This document shows positions 1-9,734 of a DNA stretch of 64,000 bases, one piece after another. The stretch spans positions 1-64,000 of the forward strand of contig JBGAHR010000014.1 of the NCBI GenBank assembly GCA_044226045.1, written 5' to 3'. The position numbers and the translations under genes were made by a program. The DNA is from Endoryza sp044226045. Its GTDB lineage: Bacteria > Bacteroidota > Bacteroidia > Chitinophagales > Chitinophagaceae. The notes under the pieces were generated by a model. It did not search any database and was not told the origin of the DNA. It was given only the letters and a program-made list of their open reading frames with translations. How positions within the stretch are numbered: the first letter of the stretch is position 1; every line of letters begins with the position of its first letter.

Positions 1-27
1 GGGAAAGCAATAACGCCTTGCTTTCCC
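1..27. terminator. perfect 10-bp hairpin
   Basis: Positions 1-10 (GGGAAAGCAA) are the exact reverse complement of 18-27, with a 7-base loop. The following sequence is AT-rich but has no long T-run. It probably ends a gene lying to the left of the window. Confidence 0.5.
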
Positions 28-55
28 ATTTATTATTTATCTAAAAGCAGAAAAT

Positions 56-524
56 ATGTATCGGGTAGTTGTAATCTTCTGTATGCTGATCCCTGTCGGA
101 TTTTGTTATGGACAATTGTCGGCAGACGATGTGCAAACCATGATAAAAGGAAAGCTTCACTTTCAGCGCCTCCACCGTGCAGCCAGCCGCTGGCAGAACG
201 CACGTCAACTGACTCCGGGATACACGACATTAAAAACGACAGCCTGATCGCAGACCTCCCCCTTATTTTGGAAGAGTGTACAATGTTGATTATGGCGCCA
301 GCAGCGGCGGGTATGATTTTTATCGACGAAGTTTGACTACCGGCAAAGTGCCAGACAATAAAAAGGAGGATGGACTATCCAACTCAAACTGAAAGATCCG
401 CAGTGATCCCAATCAACTGACAGTATTTATTTCGGAAACGGGAAATACAACCGTTACGATCATCAGCAACAATCGTCAACCGATCAGTTACAGCGGTGTA
501 CTGGTTAAAAAACAACGACGCTAA
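56..524 (+). pseudogene. DUF4251-family secreted protein, frameshifted
   Basis: The start at 56 encodes a signal peptide ending near CYGQ. The reading then moves between frames. In order, the pieces read NDSLIADLP (about 235-262), YNVDYGASSGGYDFY (about 282-325) and QLTVFISETGNTTVTIISNN followed by RQPISYSGVL (about 412-505). Together these give the order typical of DUF4251 proteins of Bacteroidota: a beta-rich secreted domain ending in SNNR-ISYSG. At least three one- or two-base shifts are needed, near 150, near the C-run at 257-261, and around 375-405. The stop at 522-524 overlaps the stop of the opposing oxidoreductase. DUF4251 has no known function. Damage may be real decay or consensus error, because the neighbouring gene is broken in the same way. 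Confidence 0.6.
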
Positions 525-3437
525 TCCAGCAGTGCCTCATACAGGATTTCCACAGGATGTTTGGCTATCCGTCCGGTTCCATCTTTGATCTGGTGCCGGC
601 AACTGGTACCGGCTGCTGCCAGCAAGGTTTGCGGATCAGCATTTTCTTACGGCGGGGAAGCAACACCAACTCGCCAATTGCCATCGATAAAGAATAATGT
701 TCCTTTTCGTATCCAAAACTACCGGCCATGCCACAACAGCCCGAGGGGATCAGTTCCACTGAATAATGCTGCGGCAGCGATAATAAATCGATGGAAGGCT
801 GCAGGAAAGAAAAGTGCTTTTTGCTGACAGTGTCCATGCAGTTTTATTAATCTTTTTCCGGGTAAACGATTCAGATGCTATCCGACCCGCTTTTATTTCC
901 CGTGCCAGGAATTCCTCGATCGTAAATGCCATTCTGGCGAGTTCCCTGGGCCTGCTGAAGCTGCCCGTCCGGAACAAGATCAACATACTCATCCCTGAAT
1001 GTCAGAATGGCCGAGGGTTCCAACCCCACCAACGGCGCTTTTTCGTTGACAAGTGGCGATAGCAAGGAAACATTTCGCGAAGCGATGTCCCGGGCTTTCC
1101 TGAGCAGCCCTTTTGATAACCAGGAGCGCCCGCTTTCAATATGCTCCGGGATGATGACTTCATATCCGAAATGTTCCAGTAACCTGACAGCCGCCATGCC
1201 TACCTGGCTGTCGTTGTAGTTCGTAAACTCGTCACAAAACAAATATACCTGACCGTTAGCCGGTGTTGTCTTACCCCTTTTTGTACGATGCCATTTTTGC
1301 AAGGTCACCTTGCTGAGAGCAGGCAGGCTCCTTTCCCTGGCGAATCCTGAAATACCCTTGATCAGTGCCGCAGTGACAGGCTGACTGACAAAGAAATTAT
1401 AAGCTGCCGGCCATACAGCACCCAGCCGTGCCGATTTCGTAAAATTGGCGATCAGCCGGGATCGGAAGGGAACCCCGTGTACATCGTAGTAATGTTGTAA
1501 AAATTCCGCTTTCAGCTTTGCGACATCCACATTACTGGGACATTCGGACTTGCAACCCTTGCAACTCAGGCAAAGATCCATCACTTCATAAATTTCCGGA
1601 TGATCGAACCTATTCTGTTTGGTAGAATGTGTCAGAAATTCCCGAAGAATATTGGCCCTCGCCCGGGTGGTGTCTTTTTCGTTTCGGGTAGCCATATACG
1701 ATGGGCACATCGTTCCCCCGCTTAGCGAAGTCTTTCTGCAATCGCCGCTTCCATTGCATTGCTCGGCATGTTGCAAGATATCCTGGTCGTGAAACCGGAA
1801 AATCGTTTTGAAGGGGGGTGTTTTTTGTCCGGGAGCATACCGAAGCATGGTATTCATCGGAGGGGTATCCACTATTTTACCCGGATTGAAAATATTTTGG
1901 GGATCCCAGCTTTTCTTCACTTTCCGGAGCAATTCATAATTCTTGAGACCAATCATCTGTGGAATAAATTCTCCCCGCAATCTTCCGTCTCCGTGTTCTC
2001 CGCTTAAAGAGCCCTGGTATTTTTTTACAAGTGTGGCGATCTCCTGTGCGATGGTCGGAACAACTGGTTGCCTTCTGCCGTCTTCAGATTTAAAATCGGC
2101 CGAAGGTGAATTTCTCCGGAACCCGCATGGGCATAATGCACGGAATACAGGCCATATTTTTGCAGGATTTCATTGAAATCCCGGATATAGGCCGGCAGGT
2201 CATTCACATCCACCGAAGTATCTTCAATGACTGCCACGGCTTTTTCATCGCCGGGTAAATTGCCCAGCAATCCCAAACCAGCCTTACGCAGGGTCCATAT
2301 TTTTTTGGTATCCGCACCGGTCAGTAATGGGAAATGGTATCCGAGCCCCGTGGCGCGCATAGCCTGCTCGCAGGCTGCAGCAGCCTGTAACACTTCTTCC
2401 CTGCTATTTCGGGAGAACTCAATAACTAAAATGGCTCCGGGATCCCCCTGTACAAAAAATCTGTTCTTCTGTTGCTCAATATTATTCTTTGTGCATTCCA
2501 GGATATAATGATCGATCAATTCGCTGGCGCTGACATTAAACTGCAAGGCAATCAAATTCGCCCTCAATGATTCATCTATCGAATGAAAATGCACACACAA
2601 CAACCCCGTTTCTTTTGGAGGAAGCGGAACCACATTCAATTTAATCTCTGTTATAAAAGCGAGTGTTCCTTCGGATCCGGCGATGAGTGAACAAAAATTA
2701 AAATCTGGTCCGCCGGCTGTGAATGGCGCCATCTCGACCAGCAGGTCAATGGCATAGCCTGTATTTCGGCGTTCCACCGATTTCTTTGGAAATTCTCTGC
2801 GGATCTCTTCCTGGTTTTGGTAATCACTGAGCAGCGATCTGACTGTTCTGTATATGTCAGCTTCCAATCCAGTCCCCTCACATTTCGAATGAAACTCATC
2901 GATCGATAAAGCACCGAAGACAGCATCCGTTCCATCGGACAGAATGGCTTTTACTTCGAGCAGGTGCTCCCTTGTACTTCTATAGACCACCGAATTGGAT
3001 CCACAGCTATTGTTTCCCACCATTCCGCCGATCATTGCCCGGTTGGCCGTTGAAGTTTCTGGTCCAAAAAACAAACCATGCGATTTCAAGAACATATTCA
3101 GTTCATCCCTGATCACGCCGGGTTGTACACGAACCCAGCGTTCTTCCTTATTCAATTCAAGTATTTGGGTAAAATGCCTCGACACGTCTACTACGATTCC
3201 ATTTCCTACTACCTGTCCGGCGAGAGAAGTGCCGGCTGTCCGGGGAATCAGGGATGTTTTATGAAGGCTGGCGAAGCGTATCAGCTGACGGATGTCTTCC
3301 ACGGAGCGGGGGATTGCAACGGCCAGTGGCCATTCGCGGTAAGCAGATGCATCGGTTGCATACAGAATTCGCGTCTTATCATCATAATGCAGTTCCCCTT
3401 CGAGTTGGTCAGCCAGTTGCACAAGTAGTTCCTTCAT
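521..3437 (-). pseudogene. FAD-linked oxidase / Fe-S oxidoreductase fusion (D-lactate dehydrogenase-like), frameshifted
   Basis: The N-terminal half (start 3437) is an intact FAD_binding_4/GlcD-type oxidase: PRTAGTSLAGQVVG and GGMVGNNSCGSNS line the FAD pocket. The frame then shifts near 2051-2060, inside the segment joining LFR to IAQEIATLVKKYQGSL, and continues through SGEHGDGRLRGEF. The C-terminal half is GlpC-like, with two cysteine motifs for 4Fe-4S clusters: CNGSGDC followed by MCPSY, and CLSCKGCKSECPSNVDV. Further shifts occur near 980, 868, 815 and 655. The tail GTGRIAKHPVEILYEALLD ends at 521. Restored, the protein would be about 970 residues, the usual size for the GlcD-GlpC fusions that oxidise D-2-hydroxy acids and feed electrons to the quinone pool. 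Which hydroxy acid cannot be told. Five or more shifts lie in the last half and none in the first. Confidence 0.75.
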
Positions 3438-3574
3438 GATCGCTGAATGCTTTGAAGGCGCTAAATTAAATCATAAGGGTTCTTATCCATTAAAATGCCA
3501 ACAAATCTTTAAATACCTGTAAGTTTATTCAATATGTGAGTGCGTTTTTTTAATTTCATCCAAAATAATAACGA

Positions 3575-4228
3575 ATGTTAGGAAGACTAATATCCTCAAA
3601 AACAGTTTTGCTGCTCTTTTCCATTGCCCTTTCATCGGCCGGCCTGGCACAGAAACCGGAAGATTATCCTGACTTTAGAACCAAGAAGGAAAGTTTCTCG
3701 AAATTATCTGATAAGGCACTCCGGGCCGACCTTGGTTCATTTTCAATCGGCGGCATTGAAGAGAGTCTGAACAAAAAGCCGTTAAAGAAAATTTCTCCCA
3801 CCACCTATCGCGAGAACTTCATCCAGTTTAAATCGGATGAGGTGGAAGTATCGGTTACGCTCGAGCCTTTCAAGGAAGAAGGCAAGAAGTTTCAAAAAAT
3901 GGATGATCACATCTTGAAGATCAATGGCAAGCCTTACTATGGATGTTACTGGAAATTGCCAGAAACAGCGATCAAGAGTGTGCTGGTGAAGCTGGGAAAA
4001 GATACGATCGTTATTCCACCGCAGGCCTACGCCGATTTGTATGATATGCATTTTTCTTACCGCGATAAAGCGGGAACTGAAAGGACCGCCAATGGTGTAT
4101 TTTTTTCTGCCGATGGCAGCAATATGTACATCTATCTGTTAAGCAGAGACCCCAAAGAAAGTTACGAAGTAACCTGGATCATCCAGAACAAGCAGTATTT
4201 GAGAAGAGTGATGGATTGGGGCTTTTAA
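3575..4228 (+). CDS. secreted protein of unknown function
   Basis: 217 residues with a clear N-terminal signal peptide (hydrophobic stretch LLLFSIALSSAGLAQ, cleavage after AQ). The mature part is soluble, lysine-rich and probably beta-rich. No catalytic motif or named family was recognised. A single mid-protein cysteine occurs in PYYGCYWKL. It stands alone: a damaged oxidoreductase diverges from it upstream, and a repeat-filled convergent gap follows its stop directly. The open frame, signal peptide and absence of overlap support it being real. Confidence 0.75.
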   Translation: MLGRLISSKTVLLLFSIALSSAGLAQKPEDYPDFRTKKESFSKLSDKALRADLGSFSIGGIEESLNKKPLKKISPTTYRENFIQFKSDEVEVSVTLEPFKEEGKKFQKMDDHILKINGKPYYGCYWKLPETAIKSVLVKLGKDTIVIPPQAYADLYDMHFSYRDKAGTERTANGVFFSADGSNMYIYLLSRDPKESYEVTWIIQNKQYLRRVMDWGF

Positions 4229-4426
4229 GACGCTGAAGACACGGAAAACGCAGAAGACACAGAGCACATAGTCGTTGAAATAGTTGACTCTAAAGAACTA
4301 ATTTCTTGCCACCCAGCCGCCTGTTAGATTGGCATTTTTACTTTACAAGTTGTATTTAACACCTTCTGCGTCTTCTGCGTCTTCAGCGTTTTTTGCGTCT
4401 GCCGCGTTTTCTGCGTCTTCCGCGTT
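4227..4426. repeat. convergent-gap array, period 9 (GACGCNGAA-like), inverted arms
   Basis: The left arm (about 4227-4267) runs as nonamers such as GACGCTGAA, GACACGGAA and AACGCAGAA, starting at the stop codon of the upstream gene. The right arm (about 4362-4426) holds the complementary words TCTTCTGCG, TCTTCAGCG, TTTTTTGCG and TCTTCCGCG, and ends at the stop codon of the opposing gene. The arms are roughly complementary and could fold into a long imperfect hairpin in either transcript. The 95 bases between them show nothing recognisable. No compact terminator is present, so the array may serve that role. Confidence 0.7.
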
Positions 4427-5347
4427 TTAGTAACCCCAACCCTTCATGATTGCCAGATCCTCTTTTACAGCATCGAGTGGAGATTGGCCCTGGTAGGATT
4501 CTTGTTCTATAATGAAATGAACGGTGCCTCCTGATTTTTTACCGAGGTCAATTACTTCTTTCACATTTACGATTCCCTTTCCCAGGATGGTGCTTTCGTA
4601 CTTTTCATGTCCGGCACCGGTGGCAGTAGACAGAATCTCATCTTTGACATGCATGGATTCGAAACGGCCGGGCCATTTTTTTACAATATCGATAGCCTTG
4701 GCTCCGCCGTTATAAAGGTTGCCGATATCCAATTGTTGTACCACCAGGTTGGGATCGGTGTTTTTCAGAATAATATCATACACGGACTGACCATTCAGTT
4801 GCTGGCTGAATTCAAAATCGTGGTTATGGTAGCCGAAGCGCATACCTGATTTTTTGCAGAGCTCTCCGCTTTTGTTAAACACTTCCATATACTGTAAGAT
4901 GTCATCGTAGGTTTTACGAAGACTGGCATCCAGCCAGGGGCTGATGACGATTTCCTGTCCTACTGTGGCAGCATCCTCAACGGTATATTTCCAGGCATCA
5001 GTGAACTCCTTCTTTCCGGCGTCCCAGTGCTGTTTTCCCATGACCGTGTGTCCGCTGGGCATTTTCATGCCAAGGTCGTCAAGTATCTTCTTGAATTCTG
5101 CAGCCGAATAACCATAAAACTTCCTGTTTACATAATTGGCGTGCTCTACATGTTTGTAACCGAAAGATGCCAGTTGTTTGAGTGTACCCAGGGGGTCTTT
5201 CGACATTTCATTCCTGACTGAGTACAGTTGAACACCTACCAGTTGTTTGCCTTTGCCGGCTGCAGCAAACAGATCTTTATTGATCAGGGTAGCAGCAGCC
5301 AGCAGGGCAGCGCTGTTACGGAGAAAATCACGACGCGATTTTTGCAT
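4427..5347 (-). CDS. Tat-exported sugar phosphate isomerase/epimerase-like protein
   Basis: 306 residues. The N-terminus has a twin-arginine motif (SRRDFLRN) followed by an alanine-rich hydrophobic segment, so export by Tat to the periplasm is likely. The rest is an AP-endonuclease-2/xylose-isomerase-type TIM barrel: VQLYSVRNEM on the first strand, GYHNHDFEF and QQLDIGNL for metal-binding strands, SMHVKDE, and FIIEQE near the end. Members act on keto-sugars or inositols with a divalent metal, and exported members are common in Bacteroidota. The substrate is unknown. The stop codon touches the right arm of the nonamer array. Confidence 0.85.
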   Translation of the reverse strand: MQKSRRDFLRNSAALLAAATLINKDLFAAAGKGKQLVGVQLYSVRNEMSKDPLGTLKQLASFGYKHVEHANYVNRKFYGYSAAEFKKILDDLGMKMPSGHTVMGKQHWDAGKKEFTDAWKYTVEDAATVGQEIVISPWLDASLRKTYDDILQYMEVFNKSGELCKKSGMRFGYHNHDFEFSQQLNGQSVYDIILKNTDPNLVVQQLDIGNLYNGGAKAIDIVKKWPGRFESMHVKDEILSTATGAGHEKYESTILGKGIVNVKEVIDLGKKSGGTVHFIIEQESYQGQSPLDAVKEDLAIMKGWGY

Positions 5348-5531
5348 ATAAACAATGTTTTTAGTGATGATTGCGGGCTTGTTTTACAGAACCCTAATTT
5401 CCACATTTTATCGTTTCCATTTTAATTTTTTTTTGAACGGAATCAATACCTGATCTGCGAAAGATGCTTCCTCCAAACAATCGGTTGCGCACACTTAGCG
5501 GGTATTTTGTAAACTTGCAAAAAATGTGAGC

Positions 5532-6740
5532 ATGGCCACAACGATTACCTGTCCCAACTGCGGCACCCAGTTTGAACCCAATGAAATCATACGCGAAGAA
5601 GTGGAGAAAAAACTGCGCTCCCAAATGATGGACTGGCAGAAGAAAAAACAGTCGGAATTTGATCTGCAGTTACAGGAAGAAAAAAAGAAAACCCAGCAGG
5701 AACTGGAAACAGCCCTGAGGAAATCCATTTCAGGAGACTATGAAACCAAGCTTCGGTTGCTGGAACAAAATAACCGTGACAACGAGGAAAAATTAAAGCA
5801 ATCCAGACAAAAGGAACTGGAATTTCTGCAGAAAGAACAGGAACTGAAAAACCGGGAAGCCGAACTGGAACTCTCTGTCCAACGGAAATTACAGGAAGAA
5901 AGAGCAAAACTATCGGAAGAGATTCGAAAGCTGGAGGAACAAAAAATCGCTCAACGGGAGAACGAATTTCAATTAAAGCTCCGGGAACTGGAAAAGCAAC
6001 TCGAAGATCAAAAGAAGCTGGCAGAGGAAATGAGAAGGAAAGCAGAACAGGGCTCCACCCAAACACAGGGTGAAGTACAGGAACTGATACTCGAAGAAAC
6101 CCTCAGAGAATATTTCCCGTTTGACCTGATCGAAGAAGTAGGCAAAGGAGTGGAAGGCGCCGATTGTATACAGTTGGTTCGAAACGCCGCTGGTAAGGAA
6201 TGCGGAAGGATCATCTATGAAAGCAAGCGTACCAAAAACTGGAGTAATAACTGGGTAGAAAAGCTGAAGACAGATATGCGTAATAGCGGCGCCGATGTGG
6301 CAATCCTGGTTACGCAGGCTTTCCCCAAAGATATGACGCGCTTTGGCGAACGGGATGGTATCTGGATTTGCTCCTACCCCGAAATCAGCAGTGTGGCTAC
6401 CATCATCCGGGGAGCCATCATTAAAGTGGCAGAGGCCAAGAAATCGGAAGAAAACAAAGGGGAAAAAATGCAACTGCTCTATAATTACCTTACCGGAAAC
6501 GAATTCCGCCAGCAAATTGAGGCCATCGTAGAGGGTTTCATGGCCATGAAAAATTCCATCTCAAAGGAGAGAATTCAGATGGAAAAGCTTTGGAAAGAGC
6601 GGGAAAAACAACTTGATAAAGTGCTAATCAGTACTTCTGGCATGTATGGCTCCGTAAAAGGGATAGCCGGTGCCTCTGTGAACGACATTCCACTGCTGGA
6701 TGGTGCGATAGAAGAAACGGACGACGATATGGCTCACTGA
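5532..6740 (+). CDS. DUF2130 domain protein with coiled coil
   Basis: 402 residues from the ATG at 5532; a GTG two codons earlier (5526) is possible. A CPNCGTQF motif at the N-terminus may be half of a zinc ribbon. Residues about 20-185 are charged heptads rich in Glu, Lys and Gln, a long coiled coil. The C-terminal core is DUF2130: it contains GADCIQLV, then IIYESKRTKNWSNNWVEKLK and MTRFGERDGIW. The spacing of Asp in GADC and the ESK that follows resembles a D...ExK nuclease core, which is an inference. The last 7 bases overlap the 3' end of the opposing phosphopantetheinyl transferase gene. Confidence 0.85.
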   Translation: MATTITCPNCGTQFEPNEIIREEVEKKLRSQMMDWQKKKQSEFDLQLQEEKKKTQQELETALRKSISGDYETKLRLLEQNNRDNEEKLKQSRQKELEFLQKEQELKNREAELELSVQRKLQEERAKLSEEIRKLEEQKIAQRENEFQLKLRELEKQLEDQKKLAEEMRRKAEQGSTQTQGEVQELILEETLREYFPFDLIEEVGKGVEGADCIQLVRNAAGKECGRIIYESKRTKNWSNNWVEKLKTDMRNSGADVAILVTQAFPKDMTRFGERDGIWICSYPEISSVATIIRGAIIKVAEAKKSEENKGEKMQLLYNYLTGNEFRQQIEAIVEGFMAMKNSISKERIQMEKLWKEREKQLDKVLISTSGMYGSVKGIAGASVNDIPLLDGAIEETDDDMAH

Positions 6741-7390
6741 TCGGACAACCGATGCGTGACCACATAGGCCAGTACAAGCGGATCAAAAATACGAGCACGG
6801 ACAATCATCGGAATCGTTTCCCCTTTGTCGAACATAAACGGCAGAGTGATCCATTCGTTCGCTTCAAAAACAATCGGTCCATTGAGGTACATGTGACGTT
6901 TAAAATCCATCTGCCCCACTCCAAACCATTTGTATATCGACTCCTTGGCACTCCACAAAACGGTTAACAGTTGCAGGTGAACCTGCGTAATCGGTTCCCA
7001 TTCCTTCAGAAAATGCTGTTCATCTGCATTGAGAAATTTGGAGGCGATATCATACATGCGGGGTGTAACCAGTTCGATGTCCACTCCTACCCTGTTCACA
7101 GGGCTGGCAACAGCCGCCGCATAATTGCCGCAGTGTGATATCGAGAAATGGTATCGTTCACCGGGAATGTAAGGTTTACGGGTATCGGCAATTTCGATTT
7201 CTTCGAGAGGGAAATTTTCGAATAAGTTGGGTAGCAAAAATCGACCTGCCAGGTGCTGTAATCTTTTATAGGGATGGGTTACATTTTTCCTGAGCGGAAC
7301 CTTCTGCAAAAAAAAGTTCTCTTCCTCTTCAATTCGCCAGATTCCCAGGCGGGTATGATCGTCGATATTATGTTGATAAAATATAGGCAT
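6734..7390 (-). CDS. 4'-phosphopantetheinyl transferase superfamily protein
   Basis: 218 residues, Sfp-like size. Visible motifs are KPYIPGERYHFSISHCGNYA (substrate-binding strand), RVGVDIE (Mg-binding Asp and Glu) and WSAKESIYKWFG (the WxxKES motif with catalytic Lys/Glu). These enzymes transfer phosphopantetheine from CoA to a serine of acyl or peptidyl carrier proteins in the cytoplasm. The broad Sfp/HetI subgroup is indicated by length. No carrier protein or synthase gene is nearby, so it may serve fatty-acid or secondary-metabolite carriers encoded elsewhere. It is divergent from dcd across a 77-base gap. Confidence 0.88.
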   Translation of the reverse strand: MPIFYQHNIDDHTRLGIWRIEEEENFFLQKVPLRKNVTHPYKRLQHLAGRFLLPNLFENFPLEEIEIADTRKPYIPGERYHFSISHCGNYAAAVASPVNRVGVDIELVTPRMYDIASKFLNADEQHFLKEWEPITQVHLQLLTVLWSAKESIYKWFGVGQMDFKRHMYLNGPIVFEANEWITLPFMFDKGETIPMIVRARIFDPLVLAYVVTHRLSDQ

Positions 7391-7467
7391 ATATTAAAAA
7401 AACGCAATTATTTTGCCGCACCTGATGGTGTAAAGATAGAGAACCCAATCAGTATAAATTACAGCTT

Positions 7468-8004
7468 ATGATTTTGAGTGATAAACGCATACTGGAAGAA
7501 ATTGAAAAGAAGTCGATCGTGATCGAGCCCTATCGAAGAGAATGTCTCGGCAGCAACAGTTATGACGTTCACCTGGGAAAATGGCTGGCTACCTATCGGG
7601 AACATATCCTGGATGCAAAAAAACACAACGAAATAGAATATTTCGAAATACCGGAAGAAGGCTTTGTCCTCTACCCGCATATCTTTTACCTGGGGGTAAC
7701 CGACGAATACACGGAAACACATGCGCACGTGCCTTTCCTGGAAGGTAAGTCTTCCACCGGCCGGCTCGGTATCGATATCCATGCCACCGCCGGTAAAGGC
7801 GACGTTGGATTCTGTGGACACTGGACACTGGAAATTTCCGTAAAACAACCGGTAAAGGTCTACAAGGGCATGCCCGTTGGTCAATTGATCTATTTCCCGG
7901 TAGAAGGTGAAATTGAAGTCAAATACAACCAGAAAAAAGACGCCAAATACAGCGGGCAGATCAACAAACCCGTGGAAAGTATGATGTGGAAGAATAAATT
8001 CTAA
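7468..8004 (+). CDS. dcd: dCTP deaminase
   Basis: 178 residues, normal length for the family. GSNSYDVHLG at the N-terminus, EGKSSTGRLGIDIHATAGKG in the middle (phosphate-binding Ser and Arg) and WTLEISV (catalytic Glu) are diagnostic. The enzyme deaminates dCTP to dUTP, feeding thymidylate synthesis in the cytoplasm. The motifs do not show whether it is bifunctional (also hydrolysing dUTP). It stands alone, divergent from the phosphopantetheinyl transferase gene and almost touching the convergent tspO-like gene. Confidence 0.93.
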   Translation: MILSDKRILEEIEKKSIVIEPYRRECLGSNSYDVHLGKWLATYREHILDAKKHNEIEYFEIPEEGFVLYPHIFYLGVTDEYTETHAHVPFLEGKSSTGRLGIDIHATAGKGDVGFCGHWTLEISVKQPVKVYKGMPVGQLIYFPVEGEIEVKYNQKKDAKYSGQINKPVESMMWKNKF

Positions 8005-8013
8005 TGCATCTGT

Positions 8014-8472
8014 CTAGTTCAGTCTCCAAATGGTAAAATTCAGAATGCCGGCGAAACTAACCCAGCTGATATAAGGAACCATGAGCCAGGCGGCCATTGG
8101 GCTGATTCTACCGAAAGCAAATATCGTAGCGAGTATAAACAGCCAAAGCAGCACCAGTTCTGCAAAAGCCCATCCCAGCTGGTGCTGATTGAAAAAAATC
8201 AACGACCAGAAAAAATTCAGTACAAGCTGAATGGCAAATAAGTAAATAGCCATTTTCTTCACAGGTTCGGCCGCATCGGATTTCCATACGATCCACAATG
8301 CTATTCCCATCAGAATGTACAAGGTGGTCCAGACCGGGCCAAATAACCAGTTTGGCGGATTGAACCAGGGCTTATTCAACGTTGTAAACCAGGAGTCGAT
8401 CTCCGGCCGGGTGAAGAGGCCGGCTGTGATGCCAACGGCCAGGGGAATCAATAGTGATATGAATAATTTCAT
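8014..8472 (-). CDS. TspO/MBR family membrane protein
   Basis: 152 residues from the Met at 8472; an in-frame upstream extension to 8496 lacks typical character. Five hydrophobic helices are visible. Family signatures are KPWFNPPNWLFGPVWT, LNFFWSLIFF and the Trp/Pro-rich loops. TspO proteins bind porphyrins and similar hydrophobic ligands and are linked to stress and tetrapyrrole control; no tetrapyrrole gene is adjacent here. It lies 96 bases downstream of the DUF3810 gene on the same strand and may be co-transcribed. Confidence 0.9.
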   Translation of the reverse strand: MKLFISLLIPLAVGITAGLFTRPEIDSWFTTLNKPWFNPPNWLFGPVWTTLYILMGIALWIVWKSDAAEPVKKMAIYLFAIQLVLNFFWSLIFFNQHQLGWAFAELVLLWLFILATIFAFGRISPMAAWLMVPYISWVSFAGILNFTIWRLN

Positions 8473-8568
8473 GTTGGTTCTTTTCAATGATAACAAATAC
8501 GGTCAAAGCATGTTCAGCTATCAGCGGAACAATATGCATTTGCCATGCCAGCCTGGAAGAAACCTGAC

Positions 8569-9660
8569 TTATATAGCTTCCGGGCCATGTTCGCGATAGT
8601 AACTCAGCAACCAGATGATGACCTGCCCATAGGTAATTTTTCCGGCCGGTTGCTCATTGGCTTTCAGGTACTGGCCATAGGCCCGGTCGATGACTGCTTC
8701 AAGTGGATTAGCATGGGAAAGATAGAATTTCCTCAATTCCCTAAAGTCCTTCCGGATCCCTGGCCGAAGCAGGCTGTCGGTTTGTCTTAATGCCGCTGAA
8801 TCGGTGAAATACAGATAGGGCCGGCCATACGAGTACAGATCAAAATAGACTGAGTAAAGAAATGCCGGATTTGTGGAAGATTTGGCGGAGAGATAGCCTG
8901 CGAAGTTAGCCTCATTCTCTTTGGCGTACCCCAGTTGATGACCGATTTCATGGCAACTGGTGAAAGGTTGAATAAACACGGGTACCGCCGTATTGACCTG
9001 CGCTTCCCCTGTAAAAGGATTGTAATAGCCGGTATAGCCCAGGTAATTTCCCAGAAACCCAAACAACGAGGATTTGATCGATGCAGGTGAATAATCCAGG
9101 AATGAATACGAAGTAACCGACCGCTTGTAGGCTTTCCCCGCTTCTGAAAAAACAAACGCATCTGACTTTAACGAGTCGCGTATTTTCCTTGATAAGGAAT
9201 CAGTGCTGTTCAGGCGGCTGGCGAGTACCCGCATGAGTGCCTTTAGTTCTTCTCCATTCGATGCGAGGGAGGAATCCCTGGTTGGCCATTTCATCTGGTA
9301 GCTTATCCCTCTCCGGTTATAATTTAATCCCCACAGCAGATTGAAACTGACATATACCCAAATCAGTATTTTAACTACACCCAGTAATGTAGCTCTCAGG
9401 TAAAGCCATCGTTCCTGCTTAGTGAAAAGTCTCTTTAGAAAAACCACTATTCCATAGAACAACCATAAAATAACCAGGGAATACAGCAGGTCACCCACAC
9501 TGAAAGGAATCCATCCAAACAAGAAACGTTGAATTTTGGAAATGTATAAATAAAGACCGTTGCTGTAGTAACGCTCTACCGCATTCGGAAAAAGGGAAAA
9601 AACCTTAATGACAAGTGCCAGCGCGATCGGAATGACCCACTGCATCCAACGTTTAGACAT
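8569..9660 (-). CDS. DUF3810 membrane protein with HExxH zinc-protease motif
   Basis: 363 residues. The first about 120 residues contain two or three membrane segments, including FLFGWIPFSVGDLLYSLVIL and an ILIWVYVSFNLLWGLNY stretch. The C-terminal part carries HEIGHQLGYAKENEANFAGY, an HExxH helix followed by a second acidic ligand (ENEA), which is the active-site layout of a gluzincin-type metalloprotease. DUF3810 is common in Bacteroidota and Firmicutes, without a known substrate. The protease call rests on the motif alone. It is divergent from the carboxylase gene across a 74-base gap. Confidence 0.85.
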   Translation of the reverse strand: MSKRWMQWVIPIALALVIKVFSLFPNAVERYYSNGLYLYISKIQRFLFGWIPFSVGDLLYSLVILWLFYGIVVFLKRLFTKQERWLYLRATLLGVVKILIWVYVSFNLLWGLNYNRRGISYQMKWPTRDSSLASNGEELKALMRVLASRLNSTDSLSRKIRDSLKSDAFVFSEAGKAYKRSVTSYSFLDYSPASIKSSLFGFLGNYLGYTGYYNPFTGEAQVNTAVPVFIQPFTSCHEIGHQLGYAKENEANFAGYLSAKSSTNPAFLYSVYFDLYSYGRPYLYFTDSAALRQTDSLLRPGIRKDFRELRKFYLSHANPLEAVIDRAYGQYLKANEQPAGKITYGQVIIWLLSYYREHGPEAI

Positions 9661-9734
9661 GAGATTAAAAATAGTGAAATCTCAACTGTAAATATTCGCT
9701 TTTACAATTACTTTGCATCAAAGTTCGAAGCCAT

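Noticed and set aside
5973..6515. 180-residue minus-strand frame
   Set aside because: It mirrors the DUF2130 gene; composition is a byproduct of its codon use.
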